Virus record (IMG/VR): IMGVR_UViG_3300006330_000001
Location: 1-24,490 of that record
Reading direction: 5' to 3' (one strand)
DNA: 24,490 nt
Source: a virus
Shown here: piece by piece, positions 16,546-21,871 of the stretch
Layout: each line of letters opens with the position of its first letter
Position numbering within the stretch: the stretch's first letter is position 1
The notes under the pieces: generated by a model
What the model was told of the DNA's origin: nothing
Seen by the model: the letters and a program-made list of their open reading frames with translations, nothing else
Databases searched by the model: none
Made by a program: the position numbers and the translations under genes

Positions 16546-16845
16546 ATGTTGCAGCTTATTGGGTGGCTTGGCTGCCTGTATCTGGTGGTGAAGGCGCTGG
16601 AGTTGGCTGCCAGCTCAAGCTTCCGAGACGAGAACGGCAATATGAAGACGACGGCGATGGCTGCGGCAGTCCTCGCATGGTTTGGCGCTGCTGGGTTCGC
16701 CCTGCTGTTCCTTGGACAAGGGGCGGCGCTTCAAACTTTAACGCCAAGCACCTCAGAGGCCGACGATCTAAGCGCTCGAATCAGGCAGCAGTGCATTGAG
16801 TTATCACAAACTCCTGAAGAAGCGGAAAAGTGCGGAGGAAATTAA
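16546..16845 (+). CDS. two-helix membrane protein, inverted moron candidate
   Basis: 99 residues and the only convincing phage gene on the plus strand. A clear ribosome binding site (GGGAGG, seven bases from ATG) precedes it. Two hydrophobic helices fall at about 1-22 (MLQLIGWLGCLYLVVKALEL) and 36-58 (AVLAWFGAAGFALLFLGQG), separated by a polar loop; the C-terminal 40 residues are acidic with two cysteines (QQCIELSQTPEEAEKCGGN). It divides the chaperone and tape measure genes, normally neighbours, and its stop overlaps the opposing chaperone stop (TTAA). This is the arrangement of a moron, a separately expressed cargo gene; superinfection exclusion is one possible role. No sigma-70-like promoter is evident upstream. 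Confidence 0.7.
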   Translation: MLQLIGWLGCLYLVVKALELAASSSFRDENGNMKTTAMAAAVLAWFGAAGFALLFLGQGAALQTLTPSTSEADDLSARIRQQCIELSQTPEEAEKCGGN

Positions 16846-17078
16846 CCCAGCACCGCCACCCCACGCGCCTCAAGCCGCCGTCGCCGCTCTTCCGTTTCCT
16901 CGATTGAGGGTGGGTCAGGCAGCTCGTCGCCGGTCTTGTGCGCCAGCTCCCAATTGTGAAGCATCGCCTGATATTCGTAGAGGGTGAGGGCTTTGGCTTC
17001 GGATGGAGGGATGCCCCCCATCATGGCGCAGTTGGCGAGAATCTGACCGATGTCTATTCGGTCGCTTCCGCCTCGTCC
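16842..17078 (-). CDS. tail assembly chaperone, -1 frameshift extension (T-like)
   Basis: An open -1 frame continues from the slippery site with no stop: GGA CGA GGC GGA AGC GAC.. gives GRGGSDRIDIGQILANCA and then runs into ..PPSEAKALTLYEYQAM.., ending 16842. Fusion to the first 124 residues of the upstream chaperone gives a 202-residue product, equivalent to lambda gpG-T. The fused part has the helix-rich C-terminus of that class, with an acidic/basic tail (IEETEERRRRLEARG). An internal ATG pair at 17024-17019 could start a 60-residue protein, but it lacks a good ribosome binding site, so frameshift expression is preferred. Confidence 0.75.
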   Translation of the reverse strand, partial: GRGGSDRIDIGQILANCAMMGGIPPSEAKALTLYEYQAMLHNWELAHKTGDELPDPPSIEETEERRRRLEARGVAVLG

Positions 17079-17449
17079 TTTTTTTTTGAGCCGTCCTTCT
17101 GCGCCGGCTCATAGCCCTGCATGAAGGTGTGCAGGATCGTGGCGGCCAGGTTCCAGCTTTCGATGAAGGGTCGAGCTTCGGGGCCGGTGACATAGCGATC
17201 AAGAAGGGCGGCGACTATGCTCGGCTTGCATTCGACCGCCTGACCGTCGACCGTCCCTCCGGAACCGCCCAGCAAGCCTTGGCGAATGATTTCCGCCACA
17301 TCGACCAGCCGCGAATGGCCGGCCATCACCCGCTCATAGACAGCCTGAATCCCGGCGTCGGACTTGCGCTCGATCTCCGCGCACGCAGCCCACGGCAGCT
17401 TGAAATCATAGATGCCGTCGCCGAAGTCCAGCGTCAGGTGATTCTGCAT
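17054..17449 (-). CDS. tail assembly chaperone, GTA_gp10-like (G-like)
   Basis: 131 residues from the ATG that overlaps the tail tube stop (TGATG); an upstream in-frame start would lie inside the tube gene and is rejected. DFGDGIYDFKLPWAACAEIE, KSDAGIQAVYERVMAGHSRL and VDVAEIIRQGLLGGSGGTVD match the GTA_gp10/tail chaperone family of alphaproteobacterial phages and gene transfer agents. It would bind the tape measure protein and guide tube assembly. The end is Lys/Glu-rich (KDGSKKKDEAEATE), and the three lysine codons form a slippery run that opens the -1 frame. Confidence 0.85.
   Translation of the reverse strand: MQNHLTLDFGDGIYDFKLPWAACAEIERKSDAGIQAVYERVMAGHSRLVDVAEIIRQGLLGGSGGTVDGQAVECKPSIVAALLDRYVTGPEARPFIESWNLAATILHTFMQGYEPAQKDGSKKKDEAEATE
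17078..17087 (-). other. programmed -1 frameshift site A AAA AAG
   Basis: Nine consecutive A and a G on the minus strand, read TCA AAA AAA AAG in the zero frame. This contains the canonical X XXY YYZ heptamer A AAA AAG at 17084-17078, eight codons before the zero-frame stop. A -1 slip leads into an open frame of 78 codons. This position, at the end of the G-like gene and before the tape measure, is where tail chaperone frameshifting is conserved in siphoviruses. Confidence 0.8.
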
Positions 17450-17904
17450 CAGTCGGCGTCGGCCCATTCGAGCAGGCCGGCGCCGGTAATGGTGATGCTC
17501 GCCTGGGTCCACTCGCCATCATTTCCAGTAATTTCGAACGACGAGATGAAGCCCGGCCCTTGCCAATAGCCGGCATCGACAGCAACTGCGGGCGCGGCCG
17601 GCTCATCCATGGCGAAGCGCCAGCTCTGATCTGATCCCATCAGGCCGCGGATCGCCGCCATCTGCGCCCGATTATAGAGGCCAGAACCCGTGATCGACCA
17701 GTCCTGCGCGCCGACCGCACGAACAGTCTGCCCCGCATCTTCCGGATCGGCGCAGTCGTAATCCGTCATTTCGAAGGCATTGGCGTAGGTGATCGTGATG
17801 CCGCGGGTGTTGATCCCGCAAAGCTGGGTGAACACCTCGGGATCAGCCCCGTCGCCGAACATGATGTCGGCGTAATTGCCCTTTACCTTCGCCGCGTATG
17901 CCAT
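17449..17904 (-). CDS. major tail tube protein
   Basis: 151 residues. The gene begins after a 67-base leader with GAGGG eight bases before the ATG. MAYAAKVKGNYADIMFGDGA and ..GINTRGITITYANAFEMTDY.. are followed by AVGAQDWSITGSGLYNRAQM and a terminal ..ISSFEITGNDGEWTQASITI.., the familiar strand pattern of the TP901-1-like major tail tube family, with the last strands and a final GAGLLEW. It polymerises around the tape measure protein to form the tail. It lies between tail completion and chaperone genes, the usual place. Confidence 0.85.
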   Translation of the reverse strand: MAYAAKVKGNYADIMFGDGADPEVFTQLCGINTRGITITYANAFEMTDYDCADPEDAGQTVRAVGAQDWSITGSGLYNRAQMAAIRGLMGSDQSWRFAMDEPAAPAVAVDAGYWQGPGFISSFEITGNDGEWTQASITITGAGLLEWADAD

Positions 17905-17960
17905 TGCCGATACCCTCGTTGATGAGATTTCCCCGACTTTGCGGAGCGGGGGAGGGAGGC

Positions 17961-17970
17961 GCTACGGACG
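17961..17970 (-). repeat. intergenic motif CGTCCGTAGC, copy 3
   Basis: Exact 10-mer on the minus strand one base after the TAG stop of the DUF3168 gene (TAGCCGTCCGTAGC). It is 56 bases before the tail tube ATG, the only copy with long spacing, and the tube gene has its own Shine-Dalgarno sequence. Confidence 0.65.
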
Positions 17971-17971
17971 G

Positions 17972-18376
17972 CTAAAGCTGCTCGACCAGCGTCATCGTGA
18001 ACATGACCACGCCGTGCCAGCTATCGGCCTCCGTGCCTTCCAGCATCTGGGTCCGCTCGACATGGCAATCAGGCAGTCCGTCCAGTACATCAGCAATCGC
18101 GGCTATCGCCTGTTCCGCATAAGCCTTGGGGTCGAGAATGTCGGCCGCCTTGTTCACGAACACATGGTAGGAGCTGTCCACGGAACCGCCTCGCCAGCAG
18201 GACGCGCGAAAAGGGTCGACGCTTTCAACGCCGTAGCGGCCGAATGGCTTGGCCGGACTTGCCGGGGTGACGGTGGGATAGAGCCGATCGGCGGGAATCC
18301 TGGCGGTGACGGACGGGGCTGCTTTCAGGGCCCTGATGACAGCGGATCGGGCTTCAATGGTCGGGCTGATCGTCAT
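17972..18376 (-). CDS. DUF3168 tail completion protein
   Basis: 134 residues. The DUF3168 pattern is clear: helix with VIRALKAAPSVTARIPADRL, then YPTVTPASPAKPFGRYGVES, a strand SYHVFVNKAADILDPKAYAE, a helix QAIAAIADVLDGL and last strands WHGVVMFTMTLVEQL. Members of this family sit at the head-proximal end of the tail (tail terminator/completion). The ATG is two bases after the stop of the 18379-18690 frame and within the end of a 56-codon frame, so translation is probably coupled to upstream genes. Confidence 0.8.
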   Translation of the reverse strand: MTISPTIEARSAVIRALKAAPSVTARIPADRLYPTVTPASPAKPFGRYGVESVDPFRASCWRGGSVDSSYHVFVNKAADILDPKAYAEQAIAAIADVLDGLPDCHVERTQMLEGTEADSWHGVVMFTMTLVEQL

Positions 18377-18524
18377 TGTCAGGAGCCAGCCACAGGGGGA
18401 AGCTCATTGCCGTCCCGAGCATCGATACCAGGTTCCAGTCCGTCTCGGGATGATCCGTTTCCATTCGCGCCAGGATCGCGTCCATCCACGCGCCGAGAAT
18501 GTCGATGTCGAACCTTTGCCCCAT
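18354..18524 (-). CDS. overlapping 56-residue gene, unknown
   Basis: An ATG at 18524 opens a frame, +1 relative to the gene on top of it, starting MGQRFDIDILGAWMDAILAR and ending ..SFPLWLAPDNDDQPDH, with its stop 23 bases inside the DUF3168 gene. Counting 48 codons of the shared region by hand, this frame has G or C at 38 third positions while the other frame has 21, and its amino acids look like a folded protein whereas the other frame gives Arg/Gly/Asp/Ser-rich sequence. So the true coding frame for 18524-18379 is probably this one. The ribosome binding site is poor (AAGG only two bases from ATG), so coupling or a frameshift from the upstream gene is possible. Confidence 0.5.
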   Translation of the reverse strand: MGQRFDIDILGAWMDAILARMETDHPETDWNLVSMLGTAMSFPLWLAPDNDDQPDH

Positions 18525-18690
18525 CGCCTTCGGACTTAACTGGTTTCACATCCTCTGTCGCCTTGCCTTTCGCGATAGCAGCGTCCGCAACCTCGCGCTT
18601 GACTGTGCCGGTCCATCCCGTCTTGAAATGCGTGACGGCGCGCGAAGGCCAGCGGTGATTATAATCGGCTGTGAAGGTGATCTTGGCCAT
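18379..18690 (-). CDS. small head-tail region protein
   Basis: 103 residues as an open frame. The first ~60, MAKITFTADYNHRWPSRAVT.. and TGTVKREVADAAIAKGKAT, match small unnamed proteins often found in head-tail modules of alphaproteobacterial phages. After about ..KSEGDGAK the composition changes abruptly and third-position GC falls, because another frame (18354-18524) appears to be the coding one there. The real protein may therefore be about 60 residues with an incidental read-through tail, or a frameshift has joined two genes. No Shine-Dalgarno sequence; the CGTCCGTAGC motif lies 31 bases upstream. Confidence 0.6.
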   Translation of the reverse strand: MAKITFTADYNHRWPSRAVTHFKTGWTGTVKREVADAAIAKGKATEDVKPVKSEGDGAKVRHRHSRRVDGRDPGANGNGSSRDGLEPGIDARDGNELPPVAGS

Positions 18691-18721
18691 GGCTGCATTG
18701 GCCGCCGCTGGCGCCTGTTTT

Positions 18722-18731
18722 GCTACGGACG
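18722..18731 (-). repeat. intergenic motif CGTCCGTAGC, copy 4
   Basis: Exact 10-mer on the minus strand one base after the TAG stop of the HK97 gp10-like gene (TAGCCGTCCGTAGC, same 14 bases as copy 3) and 31 bases before the ATG of the 18379-18690 gene. Confidence 0.7.
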
Positions 18732-18732
18732 G

Positions 18733-19146
18733 CTACAGCTTCCCGCCCCTAACGATGATCTGCACGCCCTTGGCGGCAAGGCGCTCACCGGCCTTGCGCA
18801 CCTTCTTGGCAGCGGGACGCATGAAGGGGCGAGCGGCAACAGTTTCATCTCCGAACTCCAGGCGCGCCGCGTATGGAGCATCGGCGATCGATTGCGCGGT
18901 AAGCGGCCCTGTGCGTTCGACATGCACGGACCTGTCCAGAAAGTGAGTGTCGGCGTTTGGCGGTTCGCCGGGCTTCGACGGCACATGGTTCTTGCCGCTC
19001 ACCGCGCCGGCAGTGATGCTCAAGGCGGCCTCGGTAGCGTGCATGTCAGCGAGCGTATAGACCAGCTTGGACGCTTCCTTGCGCATCCCGGCTGTCATGT
19101 TTTTAAGGCGTTTCAGGTGATCGCCGGCACCTTTGAACTTCGCCAT
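18733..19146 (-). CDS. HK97 gp10-like head-tail joining protein
   Basis: 137 residues from the ATG that overlaps the upstream stop (TGATG at 19148-19144); an ATG four codons earlier is less likely. The family signature is at the C-terminus: YAARLEFGDETVAARPFMRP followed by a basic helix, matching the '..EFGT..aRPFLRPA' of the HK97-gp10/tail component family. A middle segment VPSKPGEPPNADTHFLDRSV is also typical. It acts at the head-tail interface during assembly. The next gene begins 42 bases downstream. Confidence 0.85.
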   Translation of the reverse strand: MAKFKGAGDHLKRLKNMTAGMRKEASKLVYTLADMHATEAALSITAGAVSGKNHVPSKPGEPPNADTHFLDRSVHVERTGPLTAQSIADAPYAARLEFGDETVAARPFMRPAAKKVRKAGERLAAKGVQIIVRGGKL

Positions 19147-19247
19147 CAGCCCATCCACCCCCGCGCCAAAATCCCGCAGGCCAGGCCCAGCGCGAACATA
19201 TTCAACGCTAGATGAGCGATCATCAGCAGCTTTTGCTTGTTAGTCAC
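19146..19247 (-). CDS. 33-residue single-pass membrane peptide
   Basis: A short frame starts with GTG at 19247 that overlaps the upstream stop (GTGA) and ends with a TGA that overlaps the next ATG (TGATG). It encodes a basic start TNKQKL and a hydrophobic segment LMIAHLALNMFALGLACGIL, then ARGWMG. The exact fit of start and stop into the overlap pattern used by the rest of the operon argues that it is translated. A membrane peptide is unexpected inside a head-tail connector module. Function unknown. Confidence 0.55.
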   Translation of the reverse strand: MTNKQKLLMIAHLALNMFALGLACGILARGWMG

Positions 19248-19606
19248 GCCGCCCGCCCCCGACAAATCCAGTGGCTCGAAGCAGCGTCCCTCTCAGCGCT
19301 GGCGATCATCCACCGCTTGCCCTTTGCGCTGATCTGCAAGTCGGTCGTCACCTCGACGCCTAGCCCCGCCGACAAGATGATGATCCGCACATCGCCTTCG
19401 GAATATCCCTCACTCTGCCGCATGGCATGGGTCGCGCCGTCCACCTGGCACCGGCAGGGCACATCATCGCCGCCGCCGTAGCCGGTGATAGCGCCTTCAT
19501 CGTCATAGATCGGCTCTGTGCCGTCGCGGTGCAGCGTGCCGGGCAGATACAGCCCGCCCAGCGCCGCGCCGAAAATCGCTTCGATGCCGCCGTCCAATAG
19601 GCCCAT
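19244..19606 (-). CDS. head closure/connector protein, unknown
   Basis: 120 residues from the ATG that overlaps the DUF4054 stop (TGATG); longer open frame upstream is out-of-frame read of that gene and is rejected. MGLLDGGIEAIFGAALGGLY is followed by DGTEPIYDDEGAITGYGGGD and a beta-rich C-terminus ..VRIIILSAGLGVEVTTDLQI.. and KGKRWMIASAERDAAS. By order (after DUF4054, before HK97 gp10) it occupies the head closure/stopper position, but that role is inferred from position. Confidence 0.7.
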   Translation of the reverse strand: MGLLDGGIEAIFGAALGGLYLPGTLHRDGTEPIYDDEGAITGYGGGDDVPCRCQVDGATHAMRQSEGYSEGDVRIIILSAGLGVEVTTDLQISAKGKRWMIASAERDAASSHWICRGRAA

Positions 19607-20061
19607 CACCGCCCCCAAGGCGGAAGGACGCCCGCAAAGCCGTTGAACCCGCAACCACCCACGACAGCGCCGGTGCCAGTCACGCGAGGTCCGGCGATGC
19701 AAGGTCGGATCATCGCAAAAAAGGCGACCCCATAGCTGTTGGAGCCATAGACGCCCGCGCTCTGCGCCGATGCTGCGTCCGCCTTTTCCAGTTCGATCGT
19801 GCCGGACTTGATGCGCTTGAACCCGGACGCGCCTTGCGCCGCCATCTCGCTTTCTGCGCCGGTGCCGATCCCTGCGTCCGTCAGATACCATGCGGTTGCT
19901 CGCATTGTGGCCAGGTCTATGCGCGCGCCTAGGCAGTCTTGGAGCGGCTCGGTGAGGAGAACGGCCTGACCGGACCAGAAGTCATAGGCTGCATCGTCCA
20001 CGGCTGCGAAAGAGGGGAAGATCGAAACGAATGTCGCCTTGGTCGGCGCGGTGTAGGCCAT
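19606..20061 (-). CDS. DUF4054 head-tail connector adaptor
   Basis: 151 residues; AAGGA eight bases before the ATG. MAYTAPTKATFVSIFPSFAA and DAAYDFWSGQAVLLTEPLQD, then MRATAWYLTDAGIGTG and a Gly-rich C-terminus with YGVAFFAMIRPCIAGPRVTG fit DUF4054, a family found next to capsid genes in many tailed phages and taken as an adaptor on the portal. It is the first gene after the intrinsic terminator at 20077-20107, so its expression depends on read-through or a new start of transcription. Confidence 0.8.
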   Translation of the reverse strand: MAYTAPTKATFVSIFPSFAAVDDAAYDFWSGQAVLLTEPLQDCLGARIDLATMRATAWYLTDAGIGTGAESEMAAQGASGFKRIKSGTIELEKADAASAQSAGVYGSNSYGVAFFAMIRPCIAGPRVTGTGAVVGGCGFNGFAGVLPPWGR

Positions 20062-20076
20062 GGGTCAGTCCTTACG

Positions 20077-20107
20077 AAAAAGGCCGCCGCCCGTGTGAGC
20101 AGCGGCC
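20077..20107 (-). terminator. strong intrinsic terminator after head module
   Basis: On the minus strand GGCCGCTGC, loop TCACACGG, GCGGCGGCC, then TTTTT. The stem is nine base pairs with one G-T pair, followed directly by five T, a textbook Rho-independent terminator. It starts 23 bases after the stop of the 20130-20438 gene and ends 16 bases before the ATG of the DUF4054 gene. It would let capsid genes be expressed above connector and tail genes. Confidence 0.85.
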
Positions 20108-20129
20108 TCGGTTGCCCCCGGAGGTGCGG

Positions 20130-20438
20130 TTACTTCTTGGCGTCGGCGGGCTTGGTCAGGGCCTCTACCTGCTTGGTGAGGTCTTCCTTGTCCTTCGCCA
20201 GACCGTCGCGCTCGGTGGTCAGGGCCTCTACCTGCTTGGTGAGGTCGGCGACCTGTGCGGCGAGATCGTCCAGATCAGCCGAGCCATCATCGCTCGGCGG
20301 TGCCTTCCCCAAGTCGGGCACCGCCCCCTTGATCGCCTTGGGGTCGATTTCCTTCGACTCCCCCGGCTCCAGCCAGATGGTGCCCGTATCGGTGTTGATG
20401 CCGCGCGGGCCGGCGGTGTGGTTCGTGAACGTCTTCAT
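20130..20438 (-). CDS. coiled-coil head accessory protein
   Basis: 102 residues. The N-terminal ~45 (NHTAGPRGINTDTGTIWLEP, GESKEIDPKAIKGAVPDLG) resemble small proteins that follow the major capsid gene in many phages. The rest is a coiled coil with heptads: DLTKQVEALTTERDGLAKDK and a repeat DLTKQVEALTKPADAKK. The repeat is exact at DNA level (30 bases, twice), pointing to recent internal duplication. It lies three bases after the capsid stop and before the terminator, so it is probably made with the head proteins. Confidence 0.65.
   Translation of the reverse strand: MKTFTNHTAGPRGINTDTGTIWLEPGESKEIDPKAIKGAVPDLGKAPPSDDGSADLDDLAAQVADLTKQVEALTTERDGLAKDKEDLTKQVEALTKPADAKK
20154..20246 (-). repeat. 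30-base direct repeat inside coiled-coil gene
   Basis: Identical 30-base copies at 20154-20183 and 20217-20246 with starts 63 bases apart, hence 21 codons or exactly three heptads. They encode the repeated DLTKQVEALT coiled-coil segment. Being in frame with the heptad, the duplication lengthens the coil without disturbing its register. Confidence 0.85.
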
Positions 20439-20441
20439 GGC

Positions 20442-21371
20442 TTAGATCCCATCCCGATAGCTGACCGCCTTGGGGCGATAGATTTCCGTCTGGCCGACGT
20501 TCATGATGCCGTCGACACGCCAAGACATGGACGAAATCGCGTGCGGCGGCAGGAAGGTGAAAGCGCCGGGCAGGAAGCCCTCCAGAACGCCAGGATTGCG
20601 CGCATAGGCAACGATGCGCTTCGTCCCGCCCGAGCCGGCGGTCTCGAGCTCGCGCGCCGGCAGAATGTTCAGCGGCTGCTTGGTGATGGCCGTGTAGGCG
20701 TTGTTCTCCATCAGATACTTCAGGGCCGTGCCGCCGTAATCGGGCATGTTCGTGCGGTTGGCCTTCAGGAACTTGCTGGTGGGCAACAGCAGCGTGTCGG
20801 CCAGTTCGGTTTCCTTGGTGTTGATGTAGACATCGGTGAGGGCCGCGTCGACGTCGCCCACCATTTCATCCGGGGTCGCCGTATCCCAATCACCCGATGG
20901 CGCAGACGCCTGCGGCACGGTTGCGTTGTTCAGCAGGCCGGTGAAGCCTTTCTCGGTCGACCCGGTCATGAACCGATCATAGACGAACTTCTCGGCGATC
21001 TTGCGGGCATCCGATGCATCACGGGTCGGCAGGTCCACGCCCATGCGCGAGGCGCGGTTGACCTCCTGAAGCGAAAGCTCATAGCCGCAGCCCGCCAGGA
21101 AGAAGTTGCTGACGCCCTGAGCCATCTGAGCCGACACGTTGGGGATGTCGAAGCCCTTGCCGGAGAGATATTCGGCACGGCCAGCGGGTCCGTTCAGCGA
21201 AGTGACGACCGTGCCGACATCCCACATATCGCCGTCCTCATTGGTCGGGATATAGGTGGCATAGTCGAACGCCGGATACTTCTCTTCGAAGACCGTGGCA
21301 TGGGTGCGATAGAGCGCGGGGCGGGCGAAGCCGATTGCCTGCTGCGCGTCGGTGAAAATCTGACCACTCAT
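20442..21371 (-). CDS. major capsid protein (DUF2184 family)
   Basis: 309 residues from ATG 21371, preceded by AAGGGGG at a suitable distance; a longer frame upstream is not used. YTATYIP-type beginning (EKYPAFDYATYIPTNEDG), then LSGKGFDIPNVSAQMAQGVS, GYELSLQEVNRASRMGVDLP, ARKIAEKFVYDRFMTGSTEK and GFTGLLNNATVPQ match the DUF2184 major capsid family (HK97 fold), including the N-arm strand region and the 'IGNP..GL.N.P' segment. It forms the icosahedral shell. It is downstream of the protease/scaffold and cement genes, the expected order. Confidence 0.88.
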   Translation of the reverse strand: MSGQIFTDAQQAIGFARPALYRTHATVFEEKYPAFDYATYIPTNEDGDMWDVGTVVTSLNGPAGRAEYLSGKGFDIPNVSAQMAQGVSNFFLAGCGYELSLQEVNRASRMGVDLPTRDASDARKIAEKFVYDRFMTGSTEKGFTGLLNNATVPQASAPSGDWDTATPDEMVGDVDAALTDVYINTKETELADTLLLPTSKFLKANRTNMPDYGGTALKYLMENNAYTAITKQPLNILPARELETAGSGGTKRIVAYARNPGVLEGFLPGAFTFLPPHAISSMSWRVDGIMNVGQTEIYRPKAVSYRDGI

Positions 21372-21385
21372 TGCTTCATTCCCCC

Positions 21386-21859
21386 TTAGCGCTTCACGAT
21401 GCGGCAGATGCCGTTCGTCACGGTTTCGTCCGCGACCCACCCGGTCGCGATGTGGGTTGCGTCGGCCGCCGTGGAGCCGATGCCGTCAGCCGCGCCCGCG
21501 CCCGTGCCGACCGTGATCGCCTGGCCGTCCGAAACTGCGCCCGTGACGTTCACATAGATCGCGCCACCGGTGAGGATGCCGGCGGTCGAATACTGCGGGT
21601 AGGTGTCGACGGCGCCCGTCACGACGGTCGGGACGATCCCGCGATCAGCGATGGCCCAGCCAAGGAAGGTGGCCAGCGTGCCAACGGTGGTAACGCAGCC
21701 ATGATCGCTCGCCCCGCGATAGAGCGGCGCGCCGAAAGCTGCGCCCGCAGCGGATTCGACCGTGCGGCTGATGCGGTTGGAGGTTTCGCCGTTGGCGACC
21801 ATGCCGGGATACCCCTTGGCATAGTCCTCGGCGTAAGTGCTTTGAATCGTGATAGCCAT
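21386..21859 (-). CDS. capsid cement/decoration protein
   Basis: 157 residues; AAGGAG eight bases before the ATG, overlapping the upstream stop region. MAITIQSTYAEDYAKGYPGM, ANGETSNRISRTVESAAGAA and a beta-rich C-terminus ..GAIYVNVTGAVSDGQAITVG.. fit the phage cement (Gp24-like) family, small proteins that occupy the outer surface of the capsid and stabilise it. It sits between protease and major capsid genes, as usual for this family. Confidence 0.8.
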   Translation of the reverse strand: MAITIQSTYAEDYAKGYPGMVANGETSNRISRTVESAAGAAFGAPLYRGASDHGCVTTVGTLATFLGWAIADRGIVPTVVTGAVDTYPQYSTAGILTGGAIYVNVTGAVSDGQAITVGTGAGAADGIGSTAADATHIATGWVADETVTNGICRIVKR

Positions 21860-21871
21860 TGATCGCGCTCC

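Noticed and set aside
20031-21389. 452-codon plus-strand open frame opposite the capsid genes
   Set aside because: Antisense shadow of DUF2184 capsid and neighbours; no start signal.
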